Source: Proteles cristata cristata
Lineage: Eukaryota; Chordata; Mammalia; Carnivora; Hyaenidae
NCBI GenBank assembly: GCA_017311185.1
Contig: JAESUZ010001735.1
Coordinates: 1,364,001-1,428,000 of the forward strand
DNA length: 64,000 nucleotides
Reading direction: 5' to 3'
Part shown: piece by piece, positions 53,246-63,204 of the stretch
How positions within the stretch are numbered: the stretch's first letter is position 1
Layout: the number at the start of each line of letters is the position of its first letter
Program-made: the position numbers and the translations under genes
The notes under the pieces: model-generated
Told to the model about the DNA's origin: nothing
Seen by the model: the letters and a program-made list of their open reading frames with translations, nothing else
Database searches by the model: none

Positions 53246-53443
53246 TTTTTAAGTTTATTTATTTTTGAGAGAGAGACAGAGATCAGGAGGCACAGAGAGA
53301 GAGAGGAAGAGAAAGAATACTGAGTAGACCTCACACTGTCAGCACAGAGCCCAATGTGGGGCTTGAACCCACAAACCATGAGATCATGACCTGAGCCAAA
53401 ACCAAGAATCAGATGCTTAATGAACCAAGCCACCCAGGTGGCC
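53246..53443 (-). mobile_element. SINEC, minus, inside an L2
   Basis: Old minus-strand SINE of the 'aaaaccaagaatcagatgc' subtype that interrupts L2 sequence. Confidence 0.93.
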
Positions 53444-53448
53444 TTTTT

Positions 53449-53501
53449 CTTCCTTCCTTCCTTCCTTCCTTCCTTCCTTCCTTCCTTCCTTCCTTCCCTC
53501 C
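53449..53501. repeat. (TTCC)n microsatellite
   Basis: Tetranucleotide array of about 12 units, directly after the SINE head. Confidence 0.96.
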
Positions 53502-53700
53502 TACCTTTCTAAGTTTATTTATTTCTTACAGATACTTATTTATTTTGTTCGTCGTCTGTCTCCCCACTGGAATGCCAGCTCCCACAGAACAGGAATGTTT
53601 GACTGTTTTATTTACCGCTGTTTGCTCAGTGCACTGTGTCCCACAGCATCGGGCACACAGTAGGTGCTCAGTATTTATTTGTTGGATAAATGAAGGCTGA

Positions 53701-54308
53701 CAGCATCCATCTAATGCTCCCTGCTCTTGTTCAAAAGCTGAGCCACACTCCCCAGGCCGCTCTAACTCACCGAACAGTTCACTGAACAGCAAAAGCAGCA
53801 GCAGGAAAAAAAAAAAACCTCAAGCCCTAGAAGGGGGTGGGGGATGGACCGGGAAGGTGTTGAGGCACCAGAGATTTTCACAATGGGAAAAAAAGTGAAG
53901 GTCTTTTATAAAACCAGTGCAGCAGCCTGCCTTTTTTAACCTGATTAATCACATTAAGACTTTGTCGATACCCGCATTCTCTGGGCCCTGGCCGCAGCAG
54001 CTGGTGGAGGCAGACTTATTCAATATTTAAGAAGACTTGCGCTGCAGGCAGAGGGTTTGGGCTGCATGCAGACCACCAAATGCTCAGGGACCGTCTCTCA
54101 AGTGGTGGATTGTTCCTGAAAGGAAGGAAACGAAAGAAGGAAAAGCCTGGACACCCTCAGTCTCCCCCCGTCCCACCCCGACCTTCCCAGATTTCTGGCA
54201 ACACTGGCCGGCACATTGGCTCTGACTCAGGGCAAGAGAGTGTTACCTGCAGAAAGGAACCCACAGACCAGGGAGCTTGGGTCTGCCTTGTGCTAGCATT
54301 GCAGGAAG
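53701..54308. other. Unassigned DNA, no gene seen
   Basis: A short A run at about 53806-53817. The stretch 53930-54040 (ctgattaatcacattaagac) is complex and could be conserved. No gene. Confidence 0.4.
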
Positions 54309-54482
54309 TGGTGGTTTTCAGAGTGTGATCTCCAGACCAGCAGCATCAGGGTCACCCGGAACGTCCTAGAAATGCAAATTCTCGGGCTGTGTCCCAGACC
54401 TCCTGAAACAGAAACTCCTGGGGCCGGCAAAGCAGGCATGAGTCCACTTTGGTGATCAATGCACGGCCAAGTTTAAGATGCC
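54309..54482 (-). mobile_element. MER5A-like hAT-Charlie relic, minus
   Basis: 'gtggttttcagagtgtgatc', 'tccagaccagcagcatcagg', 'aaatgcaaattctcgggctg', 'agacctcctgaaacagaaac' and the far end 'tgcacggccaagtttaagat' are reverse-complement MER5A. Confidence 0.85.
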
Positions 54483-54537
54483 CCGGCAGGAGGGACAGGG
54501 GCCTGAAGACAGTACGGAGGGGGACACGCGGTTCCAC

Positions 54538-54625
54538 GCTCATGGTTCTCTGTCCTGGCCGCACGTTGTAATCCCCAGGAGCACCCTCAAATGTCTGATG
54601 CGGGCACCCGCCACAAGTTTCTTCT
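54538..54625 (+). mobile_element. hAT-Charlie relic fragment, plus
   Basis: 'gctcatggttctctgtcctg', 'gccgcacgttgtaatcccca' and 'ggagcaccctcaaatgtctg' resemble the start of a MER5/MER20-class element. Partial. Confidence 0.55.
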
Positions 54626-54639
54626 ATAGGTGGTTTGGT

Positions 54640-55099
54640 TGGGATTCTGGAGTTAGCATTATTTTAAAAGTTTACTCATTTGGGGGCACCTTGGTGGCTC
54701 AGTCAGTTAAGCCTCCGACTTCGGCTCAGGCCATGATCTCACAGCTCATGAGTTCTAGCCCCGCGTCGGGCTCTTTGCTGACAGCTCAGAGCCTGGAGCC
54801 AGCTTCGGATTCTGTCTCCTGCTCTCTCTGCCCCTGCCCCACTCGCTCTCTGTCTTTTTCTCAAATAGAAACAAAAAACATTAGAAAATTTTAAAAAATA
54901 AAGTTTATTTATTTTGAGAGGCAGAGAGAAAGAGAGCAGGCAGGGGAGGGGCGGAGAGAGGGACAGACAGAATCCCAAGCAGGCTCTGCACTGTCTGCAC
55001 AAAGCCCGATACAGGGCTCGAACCCATAAACCGTGAGATCATGACCTGAGCTGAGATCAAGAGTCAGACGCTTAAACAGCTGAGCCACCCAGGCGCCCC
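54640..55099 (-). mobile_element. SINEC, minus, with a second SINE in its tail
   Basis: The minus-strand SINE body is 54900-55099 with the head at 55099. Its A-rich tail is interrupted by the plus-strand SINE at 54682-54899. The outer start is approximate. Confidence 0.9.
54682..54899 (+). mobile_element. SINEC, plus, inserted in the tail of another SINE
   Basis: Plus-strand SINE (gggggcaccttggtggctca to the A-rich tail). Flanks aaagtttactcattt (54667-54681) and aaagtttatttattt (54900-54914) are a diverged duplication of the older SINE's tail. This is the second tail-to-tail inverted SINE pair in the window. Confidence 0.93.
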
Positions 55100-55724
55100 T
55101 CGTTTGTTTGTTTTTAATTTCATATATTCCGTATATTAGGATGCCAGTACGCTGGAATTAGCAGTTTTTACTGTTCCCAATCCCTGATTCTAGGGTGCAG
55201 CCAGGGACCTCCTAAGGCAGCCCACCTGTTTACTGCCACTGTGTCTTTGACGAGTCATCTTACCTCACATGTCCTTATTTCATGCACCGTGAAGCCAGCC
55301 CTTACCTCCCATCTTCTGTGACTTGCAAACAAATTGTGAAGCCTGGGAGAGAAGCCAGTGTGAAATCTTTGCAGGGGTCAAAGTGCTGTGCAAATGGCCG
55401 AGCTGACGAGGGTCTGTTGGGATGTGTCCGTGCCTTTCGGATGCTCTTGCCCATTTCTGTCCGGCTGCCCCAGCCACCCTGCTCATCGTCCTGGTGACCC
55501 GGGGCCCCAGGAGACTCACCACTTGAGAACTTCTCAGGGCACCGAAGCCCCTCGGGTTGGAGATGTGACTGCACCTGGGAGAGAACAGGGTGACATGCAG
55601 CTCTGAAGGTGGAGGAGACCAGAGGAGACGGGTAGAAGTTCAAACCCTCCAGGCCGTGGTTGGCAATCGGGACTTCAGACTAGAATTGTCATTTTATTTT
55701 TCTCTGTGAAATTAAAAGCTGCCG
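55100..55724. other. Unassigned DNA, no gene seen
   Basis: No repeat recognised. Open frames up to 113 codons occur without a domain. Confidence 0.4.
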
Positions 55725-55945
55725 GTTACCGAACGTTTAATTAATACAGGCCGGCACCGTGCCGGGAGCTGCCTGTGCCTCATTCCACCCAAAGCTTCTG
55801 TCAGCCCTGAGAAGGAGCATGTGTAACCCCCATTCTCCACACAAGGGAAGTGGGGTGCACAGAGGAACGTGCCCGAGGCCCCAGGCTGGCGCAGGCTGAG
55901 CCAGGGTGACACCAGTGGGGTGTCTGGACTTAGCCACTTCCTGCC
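55725..55945 (-). repeat. MIR-like element, minus
   Basis: 'gtgccgggagctgcctgtgc', 'ccccattctccacacaaggg', 'agaggaacgtgcccgaggcc' and 'gctgagccagggtgacacc' read as a GC-shifted reverse-complement MIR. Confidence 0.6.
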
Positions 55946-56379
55946 CCTTCCTGCCCCACGGGTCCCGACGCCAAACATAGGTTGGCTTCCTAGGGGGGTG
56001 GTTACTAAGGGGACGTCCTGACGATGTCTCCGGAAGTGCCAGGCGAAGTGGCCGTAGGAGTGGCCGAGTGTCACTACCCCTTGTGCCTCTGGATTCAGGC
56101 TCCGGCTTCAGTTCTGTGTTGCGGGAGCTTGGTTTTCTTCTCAAGGCTTCTGCACCTCCAGGCCCCTTGAAGTCGTGTTGGGGACACTTCTCTTTCCTTT
56201 CTCGATTTTCATACGGCAGCCTGGCCGCTTGAACCCCGACCGAAAATGCACAGATAACTGCAAAGCCTCCACTCGTCTTTCAAAGAGAGATGACCTTCGT
56301 GTTTTCCTTGCTTTTCTCAAGTTTCCTCTCTCAAAAAGAGCTGGAAATCAGGGCCAAGAGGACTCAGTTTTCAAGCTTT
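55946..56379. other. Unassigned DNA, no gene seen
   Basis: Single-copy-looking sequence. Frames overlap the MIR-like element and are rejected. Confidence 0.35.
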
Positions 56380-56395
56380 GAAAGATGAGGACCTT

Positions 56396-56615
56396 TCAAA
56401 GGACCTTTCAAAGGTGGCTCAGTCGGTTGGGCTTCCGACTTCGGCTCAGGTCATGATCTCATGGTTCGTGGGTTCGAGCCCCGTGTCGGGCTCTGTGCTG
56501 ACAGCTCGGAGCCTGGATCCTGCTCCGGATTCTGGGTCTCCCTCTCTCTCTGCCCTCCCCCATTTGCATTCTGTCTCTCTCTCTTTCAAACATAAATCAA
56601 CATTAAATAATGAAA
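56396..56615 (+). mobile_element. SINEC, plus, with 5' junction filler
   Basis: gaaagatgaggacctt flanks the insertion at 56380-56395 and 56616-56631. The SINE lacks its first bases (it starts at about 56415 with tggctcagtcgg). In their place is a 19-base filler that repeats acctttcaaagg in tandem (56391-56402 and 56403-56414). Confidence 0.95.
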
Positions 56616-56631
56616 GAAAGATGAGGACCTT

Positions 56632-57223
56632 CCTGCTCCCTCAGATTGGCCCTCACCAGTGACCTGGTTTATTGCAGAAACTGAGCTGGTTTGAGAGGAA
56701 CCTTAGGCTGCTGCAAACCTTTCCCCCCAGAGCGTGTGCTGTGGACGCCAGAGATGGCACACACGCTTAGAAACCCATTTGCTCCCAGCCCTGGGTCATT
56801 ATCTGGTCAGACTCCAGAAGAGCCATGTGCAGACAATTCCTGTAAGTTTTCCATGTCTGGTGAATCCCCAAACCAATGTGTTTGCTTCTGGCTGGTTTCC
56901 ATTCTTCCAGTTCACCCTGTTCTGCTCCAGAAAGGGGATGGTTGGGGGGACGGGATCTGAGATGTACCTTGGGCATCTTGTGGGAGAAGCTGGCCAGGAA
57001 ACAAGCTATAATGACAGTACTTTGTAGGGTCTTTGGCACTTTCCTTCCCAAATTGCCTCTTTACATCAATTATCTTATTACCTGCCCCTTGCCCCAACCA
57101 CACTCTGGAAAAATAAAACAGAAAACAGACCAAACTACCAAGGGTTTGTCCCATGTAATAGTTCCCGTTGTCAAAGGGAAAGTGGAAAGGTAGGAGCACT
57201 TGCTGATTTGTCCAGTATTTTGC
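56632..57223. other. Unassigned DNA, no gene seen
   Basis: Open frames up to 121 codons on both strands with no recognisable domain and no repeat family. Confidence 0.4.
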
Positions 57224-57352
57224 ATATATATGTATAATATATACATGTATTATATATATAAACAGCTGCATATACACAAGATATATAATGTATCATTACG
57301 TATGATGCATGTAATGTACTGTCGACTTTACATATATACACATATAGGTATG

Positions 57353-57398
<46 letters not shown>
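57224..57398. repeat. AT-rich simple DNA followed by (GA)n
   Basis: A TA/TG-rich tract (57224-57356) runs into a (GA)n array of about 20 units (57357-57397), the latter probably derived from the adjoining SINE. Confidence 0.9.
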
Positions 57399-57400
<2 letters not shown>

Positions 57401-57527
57401 TCAAGCAGGCTCCATGTTGACAGTGCAGAGCCTGATGCAGGGCTCGAACTCATGAACCGTGAGATCATGACCTAAGCCAAAATCACGAGTTGGACGCTCA
57501 ACAGACTGAGCTGCGCAGGTGCCCCCA
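57357..57527 (-). mobile_element. SINEC, minus, with (GA)n-expanded middle
   Basis: The head and tRNA-like region are at 57400-57527 (ctgagctgcgcaggtgcccc at the end). The CT-rich part has expanded to pure GA on plus. The tail is not distinguishable. Confidence 0.9.
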
Positions 57528-57832
57528 GAAATTTATGTTTCACGGTTCTGGAGGCTGGAAGTCTGAGGTCAGGGGCCCAGCAGCATCGGGTTCTGGTGAG
57601 GATCCTCCTCTGGCTGGTGGACTGCTGACCATTCGCTGTGTCTTCACTTGGCAGAGGGCAGAGGCAGCGTGACGGCTCCCTCGTGACTCTCAGCACCCAT
57701 GCCATCAGGAGGGCCCCGCCCCCCAACCACCTCCCCCGGCCCCGCCTGCTCCTACCATCACATCGTGGGGGTAGGGTCTCAACACCCAAATGTTGAGTGG
57801 ACACAAACATCAAGTCCATGACAATGCATTGC
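57528..57832 (-). mobile_element. ERVL-MaLR type LTR fragment, minus
   Basis: 'aaatttatgtttcacggttc', 'tggaggctggaagtctgagg', 'ggttctggtgaggatcctcc', 'cgctgtgtcttcacttggca', 'atcacatcgtgggggtaggg' and 'ggacacaaacatcaagtcca' are the reverse complement of a MaLR LTR. Confidence 0.8.
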
Positions 57833-57837
57833 ATCGT

Positions 57838-58035
57838 TAAATTTTTTTAAATATTTATTTTTGAGAGAGAGAAAGAAACAAAGGTTGAGCAGGGGAGAAG
57901 CAGAGAGGGAGGAAGACACAGAATCTGAGCCAGGCTTCAGGCTCCAAACTGTCAACACAGTTGACGTGGGGCTCGAACTCACAAACCGTGCAATCATAAC
58001 TTGAGCCGAAGTCAGGTGCTCAACCAACTGAGCCC
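57838..58035 (-). mobile_element. SINEC, minus
   Basis: Minus-strand SINE from tail (tttttttaaatatttatttt) to a degraded head (ctgagccccag). Confidence 0.92.
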
Positions 58036-58039
58036 CAGT

Positions 58040-58495
58040 ATATCGTATTGTTGATCGTTAACATTGAACTCAGGGCCAGCAGCACTGTACCTCGTGGCAT
58101 ATGAACTCACCTAGCAAACATGTTTTCTCTATAAGGCACATTGCAGCCTTGTTGCTCTAAGGAACACCAGACAGACCTCACACTGTGCTCAGGGGCCATT
58201 TTTAAACAGTGCAATCACCAACCCACATGTGAACAGCGTTGCACTAAACAAGACCTTGAAAAAGAGACTTGTGTACAGCATGAGAGCAGGGTACTCGGGC
58301 TGGTAACATGCGTGTTGGGCAATTCGGTTTTTTCTGGCTGCTGTGTGTGTGTGTGTGCATGCACACGCGCATGCATGTAAATGACCATGAAAGTGCTACA
58401 AGTATTGCTTTTGGAGTAACAAACAAATTTTACTGAGTAGGCAGATTCACAAATACAGAATCTGCAAATAATGCGAATCGATTCTGAGTGTGTGT
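58040..58495 (-). mobile_element. Tigger/pogo-like DNA transposon relic
   Basis: The right end 'gcagattcacaaatacagaa' followed by 'tctgcaaataatgcgaatcg' is the reverse complement of a Tigger-type terminal inverted repeat. Internal phrases 'tataaggcacattgcagcct' and 'gaacagcgttgcactaaac' fit a non-autonomous member. No transposase frame. The exact family is uncertain. Confidence 0.6.
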
Positions 58496-58504
58496 GTTAT
58501 CAAT

Positions 58505-58985
58505 CAGAATTACATCAATGGTAAACCTAACTGGCTCTAGTTCAAGAGATACAGAGGGATGTTTATTGGCTAATGGAATAGAAGAGCCCACAACCTGGCT
58601 GAGGCCTGATTGTATTCAGTGGCTTGAAAACAGCCTCAGGACTGATTTCTGATCACCTCGCTCTGTTTTCTTCTGGGCTGGCCTCTCCCTCAGGTGGGCT
58701 TTCTCTGCCTGGGACAACATCCCACCAATGTACCAGGAACTCAGAAGCTCAGGGCTTAGCCTCCCATTGCTCACAGAAGTCGATCTGCACAAGACTGACC
58801 GTCCCACTGGGGGTGGGGGTTGGGGTGGGGGCGGAGTGGATGGCTGTTCTTCCTCCACTTTCTCTTAGGAGGCACCCTTTCCATATCTCCGTGAGCGCCA
58901 CTCTGATGGAGCTGACCTCAACTCTGCCTGTGTCCTATTTACTGATTTCCCATTGGCCACAGAAAGCCACGTGCTAAGTCCAGAG
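58505..58985. repeat. Old dispersed repeat, family not assigned (copy 3?)
   Basis: 'aactggctctagttcaagag', 'atacagagggatgtttattg', 'ctggcctctccctcaggtgg' and 'gatttcccattggccacaga' recall the family seen at 12.4 and 24.2 kb. G runs at 58806-58838 form a quadruplex motif. Confidence 0.4.
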
Positions 58986-59384
58986 TGAGTGTGGAAGGAA
59001 CCACACCAGATGGGAGGCATGTTCGTTGAGGGGACATCAAGTGGACAGGCTCCCCTTCCGACCAGGGACAAACTGGACCGTGGCCTATGTCCCGCATTTT
59101 TTTGCCATTGGCTCCATATACTTTTGAGAGCTCATGTAAGTCCCTGGAAATCTCGATGTAGAGACGGTTAAGTCCTTGTCTGCCAGGAATGCAATTAAAT
59201 GCTTCACCTCCTAGAGTCAGTAGCTTTGAAAAGAAGAGAAAGTAGACCTGCTTCAGATGTTGCTTTAATGCCATGCGTCTCCAGAAGGTCTTCAAGTCAG
59301 AGGATGGACAGTAGCTTACCCGATGTGACTTGAAGGTATTGTTCTGTGCCTGTGTGTGTCTGGGCGTGTGTGTGCTGTATATAA
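58986..59384. other. Unassigned DNA, no gene seen
   Basis: The minus-strand frame 58939-59295 (118 codons) shows no recognisable domain. Confidence 0.35.
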
Positions 59385-59560
59385 AAATGGACTCTACCTC
59401 TGGGGTTTGGATCCTGGCTCTGCTGGACCCTTTGTGCCAGTATCCAAGCTCTCCTTGCTTCGGTTTCCTGGTATAAAATGGGGCTAAAGACTGAGTTGAG
59501 GATTAAGATAGATACGGCTGTGCCAAGTACCATCATGTGTCGAGAATTTAGCACTGGAGC
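59385..59560 (+). repeat. MIR element, plus
   Basis: 'tttggatcctggctctgctg' and 'ttgcttcggtttcctggtat' follow MIR order, ending at 'agaatttagcact'. Confidence 0.75.
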
Positions 59561-59644
59561 AGAATGAGCTCTATTTATCTGGGGGTTCGATGAAGGGGGG
59601 TGGGGAGGAGGAAGACAATGGTAGGTGGGTATTTAGAATTGACC

Positions 59645-59850
59645 TATACTTGACTCCCGGCCCTATTTCTTTCTGGTTCCAATTCAGTCCTGGGGGAAAG
59701 CTAGTGAAACTTTATCAACCTCAATTTTCCTATCTGTGAAATGGACTCAGTGGTGTCTCTTTGCAAGCATTACACGAGGCAGTGTATGGAAATCACTAGA
59801 GGCGGCCCCCAGAAACTGGTAGATGATAAACACCATTAGGGCTGTTATGA
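59645..59850 (+). repeat. MIR element, plus
   Basis: 'aacctcaattttcctatctg' and 'tgaaatggactcagtggtg' with a 3' 'actggtagatgataaacacc' follow MIR order. Confidence 0.75.
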
Positions 59851-59884
59851 TCAGCCTTTACACCCCGAAGCTGTGACAAGGCTA

Positions 59885-60120
59885 ACTTGCTGCTTGTTAT
59901 TTAGTGGTCGCCACATGCCAGGCACTGTTCTAAGCCCTCGAAAGTATCAACTCATGGAATCTTTTAACACCCCTCTCTGGAAGGTTCTATTATCACTGTT
60001 GTGGTCATCTCTGGTTTTCATATGAGGAAACTGAGGCATAGGGAGGTTAAGTAACTATCCCAACATACAGATAGAAAGAGATGGAGCTGAACCCTGGTGG
60101 CTCAGCCCCTCTCTGCATTC
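59885..60120 (-). repeat. MIR element, minus
   Basis: 'gccaggcactgttctaagcc', 'catatgaggaaactgaggca' and 'tagggaggttaagtaactat' are reverse-complement MIR, near full length. Confidence 0.92.
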
Positions 60121-60579
60121 CTTTGCCTCCAGTGATGAGGGTCTCATGTCCGCCTGCCTAGGGATTGTGAAGACCGAGGGCTTTGTGATTACAGAGCGCT
60201 CCATCCATACTTGAGGTTCTGACGGCTGTTTCCATGGGGACACGGGAGAGGGACAGGGACACTGTAGGTCTTTCATGTTCTCCAGCCAACAGCAACCGAA
60301 ATTCCTCTTTCTGTCACTTTCTCCCACCTGGCACCAGGAAGGTCTGGGCAGGGTGGGGGGGGTGGGGGGGGTGGAAGGAGGCGGACCTTCAAGATCTATT
60401 ATTCATGGCCACTAAGAGGAGCTTTTTGTTTTTTCTAAAGTGGCCTCAGATTTCTTAGGATCCACACCCCACGGAAATGGCGGTGGCCAGACTGTGCAAG
60501 GCAAGAGGTATCTTCTCTGGCCAGAGACTCTGTAACTCGTGTTATTTTTTGGGTAGTGAAGGTTCTGGAAGGACACTTG
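60121..60579. other. Unassigned DNA with a G-rich tract
   Basis: G runs at 60349-60377 (gtggggggggtggggggggt-type) form a quadruplex-capable motif. No gene seen. Confidence 0.45.
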
Positions 60580-60790
60580 GGTAGCACCTGTACCAGCCCT
60601 GGGCTAGGTGAGCTTTACTCTGTTTTCCACTCCCGTTGGTCACCAGCCCAATGAAGTAGGTATTGTTACAGCACCCATTTTACAGACGAGCCAGCTGAGG
60701 CTCCTAGAAGTTAGTTTGCCCAGACCCACCCAGCTTGGGTTAGCCAGGGGTTAAACCCGGGTCCATGTGACTCCAAAGCCTGAGTTCCCG
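60580..60790 (-). repeat. MIR element, minus
   Basis: 'cacccattttacagacgagc', 'cagctgaggctcctagaagt' and 'ggttaaacccgggtccatgt' are reverse-complement MIR. Confidence 0.85.
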
Positions 60791-60838
60791 CTGGAAAATT
60801 CTATCATGAAATTTGTACCATGGATGAAAATGAGGGTG

Positions 60839-60842
<4 letters not shown>

Positions 60843-60898
<56 letters not shown>
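60843..60898. repeat. (TG)n microsatellite
   Basis: A pure TG array of about 27 units, the longest in the window. Confidence 0.97.
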
Positions 60899-60900
<2 letters not shown>

Positions 60901-61066
60901 CCAAGGCAATAAAACAAGTTAGAGCCCTTCCTGGGGCCATAATTGCCTCTGTTTCACAAGGATGAAGTGAAAATATGCATTTTCCCAGGGCAGGGGGCAT
61001 CTGAGTCCAGAGTATGTAATCCTGCTGTCCGAAGAGACTGGCTCTGCCTGCTTGGTAGGAGAGTCA

Positions 61067-61284
61067 GGGGCACCTGGGTGGCTCAGTCAGTTAAGCGTCC
61101 GACTTCGGCTCAGGTCATGATCTCACCGTTTGTGGGTTTGAGCTCCATGTCAGGCTCTGTGCTGACAGCTCAGAGCCTGGAGCCTGCTTCGGATTCTGTG
61201 TCTCCCTCTCTCTCTGCCCCTCCCCTGTTCAAACTCTGTCTCTCTCTGTCTCTCAAAAACGAACAGACGTTAAAAAATTTTTTA
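61067..61284 (+). mobile_element. SINEC, plus
   Basis: Full plus-strand SINE (ggggcacctgggtggctcag to tail aaaaattttttaaa). Short flanking repeat agtcagg at about 61062-61068 and 61287-61293. Confidence 0.96.
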
Positions 61285-61293
61285 AAGTCAGGC

Positions 61294-61624
61294 CAAGTCA
61301 GGGAGTTTTATAAGGAGTTTTGCCCACACATGACTGGGGAGAGTCCGTGAGCCTGAGCTGTTCTTTCCCAAACGCAGAAAGGAGAGGCCACCTCAGATAA
61401 AGCACCTCACCATCTCTACAGCAGCCCCAACAAGTGGTTTTGCTGTTTGTCGGCTGACATCTATTGTCAGATGACAGACGTCTAGATGTCAGATGTCAGG
61501 TGTGACAGCTCATCACCTCTCAAAGCAGCACGCCCTCCTTTCGGTATGCCCAGCGGGTAGAAAGCCACTCTTTACCTCGGCCAGTCTCCCAGCTACCAGG
61601 CGGCCGCCTCCTAAGAGTGGTTGT
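61294..61624. other. Unassigned DNA with local short repeats
   Basis: A cluster of imperfect 'agatgtcag' / 'cagatgacag' repeats lies at 61466-61502. No gene seen. Confidence 0.4.
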
Positions 61625-61805
61625 CTAGACTCGTAGCTAAGGGTGTTGGCCTTAGAGGGAGGCACACCGGGGTTTATAGACTGGCTGGCTCCACCATTCC
61701 TGGCTGGCGACCTTGGGCAGGTTAACGCACCCCTCTGAGTCTCAGGCATAAGAGTAAGGTCAGGGCCTACGTCACAGGACGGTACTGAAGGTGAAAGCAA
61801 GTGGT
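61625..61805 (+). repeat. MIR element, plus
   Basis: 'ctggctggcgaccttgggca', 'acgcacccctctgagtctca' and 'ggacggtactgaaggtgaaa' follow MIR order. Confidence 0.82.
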
Positions 61806-61884
61806 CCCTGGAAATTGCCCATCTGAAGGCTGGTGCTGTTCACTTCTGTGCCCACCCAAGGACGGACCCTCGGGGCAGGATGGT

Positions 61885-62105
61885 GAGCTGGTCAAAAGCA
61901 CAGGCTCCGGAGCCACACTGCAGGGATTCTGAACGTGTCCCCATCATTTCCTAGCTGTGTGATCTGGGAGAAGTCACCTAACCTCTCTGTGCTCCAGGTG
62001 CATCCCCCATGAAAGAGGAATAGTCACTGATCACCGGGTCGTTGTGAGGGTTAGGTGAGCTAAGCACCTCGAGCGATGCCTGGCATGTAGCAGAAGCAGG
62101 CTGCA
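61885..62105 (+). repeat. MIR element, plus
   Basis: 'cacaggctccggagccacac', 'cctagctgtgtgatctggga', 'cctaacctctctgtgctcca', 'gatgcctggcatgtagcaga' follow MIR order. Confidence 0.92.
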
Positions 62106-62439
62106 TGCCCAGTTTAAGAACTGAGGGGAGTTTAATGAAGACACATTTACAGGTGTGTGAACAATCCAGCAGGCGCTGGACGCTCAGTGGCCCAGGACCC
62201 CCAACAGCCAGCCCATGGTGACCAGCGGGGAGGAATCCAGGGGATAAATGCCCCAGCCTCTGCATCCCGTCCCTCCCGCCTTCTGCTGGCGCCTCCCGTT
62301 AGACAAATCCAACCCAGAGCCAGAGGACAGGGAAGCCACTGACACCACCACACGGGCCGCTCTCCCAGGGCACAGAGCCAGGTGGGGCTGACTGCGTCTG
62401 GAGGGGTGAAGAGAAAATATCCAGCAAGCTATTGTTACT
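62106..62439. other. Unassigned GC-rich DNA
   Basis: No repeat or gene recognised. Frames overlap on both strands. Confidence 0.35.
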
Positions 62440-62575
62440 ATCGGGTTAGACCGTACGATTCGGCCACTCTGCAACCACATTTGCCATATAAAAACAGCAA
62501 ATTAATATGCTTAACCAAATAGTATATTATTTGCATTAACAGTCAGTAAAACAAGGTAGTTAGAAGTCTCATTTA
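62440..62575. other. Candidate conserved AT-rich block with an octamer
   Basis: Contains the POU octamer ATTTGCAT (62529-62536) and homeodomain-type cores (caaattaatatgc). Complex sequence unlike the neighbouring MIRs. Inference only. Confidence 0.3.
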
Positions 62576-62700
62576 TACAAGACCCTGGTCTGCATCCTTG
62601 GATATGACACCGCTGCCAGTGTGACCTTGACAAACAGGGGTCTCAGTTTCCTCATCTGTAAAATCGGAACGCTGTGTCTCTCGTCTACGAGTTGCAAAAA
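62576..62700 (+). repeat. MIR fragment, plus
   Basis: 'ggtctcagtttcctcatctg' and 'taaaatcggaacgctgtgtc' are the MIR core. Confidence 0.82.
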
Positions 62701-62819
62701 TGCTCTTCAGGCGTGAGGATGAGGACTGCTGCCATTTTTTTAATGGTTAAATGCTGCTCTCTGCTCTATTTGTAGCCGGGGCAGAGGAGGGGTCTGGATG
62801 GCACTTGTGGTCTCTGGGG

Positions 62820-63125
62820 CATGATGAAATCTAAGGCTGCAGATAAGCTCATTCTAGTTGGAGTTTCATTGCAATTTAGGCCTGAGTGGCAGCCAGGGGC
62901 CATTAAGCTAAATGGCATATTTTAATATGCAGCCCTGGCTCATCACATCTTCCTGTTTGGGGCCCCCTGCGTCTGGGCAGCGCATGCGCAGATCGGGTGC
63001 TCGTCTGGACGGTGCAGGGAGGCCTAGAGTATTCCGTAACAGCGTCCGCGTTTTGTGTAGTTCCGCGTGTGGGTCAGTAAACCCGGGGTGCAGAGAGAGT
63101 CATACCCCCGGGGAGGAAGGAAAGG
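62820..63125. promoter_or_regulatory. Conserved-looking block plus small CpG cluster with an NRF1 site
   Basis: An AT-rich complex part (62820-62960, with atattttaatatgcagcc) passes into a CpG cluster of about 15 CpGs (62965-63125). The palindrome GCGCATGCGC at 62980-62989 matches the NRF1 consensus. No transcript structure can be shown. Confidence 0.35.
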
Positions 63126-63204
63126 TTCGGGGTACCCCTGCCCCGCAGGAGACATCCTTCCCAGGAGGATCACTTCTGGACGCTCCTTCCTGCCTTTAGT
63201 GTGA

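Larger units (their letters stand above)
53040..53700 (+). repeat. L2 3' fragment, plus, split by a SINE and (TTCC)n
   Basis: 'cagacatcatcttctcggag', 'aggccttttctgatcatctt' lie before the SINE. 'gtctgtctccccactggaat', 'gccagctcccacagaacagg', 'gcacacagtaggtgctcagt' and 'tttatttgttggataaatga' lie after it. Together they are a clear L2 3' end. Confidence 0.88.

Noticed and set aside
48408..62990. Possible homology between the two NRF1-like sites at 48.41 and 62.98 kb
   Set aside because: Similarity is limited to the palindromic motif and a few bases. The flanks do not align.
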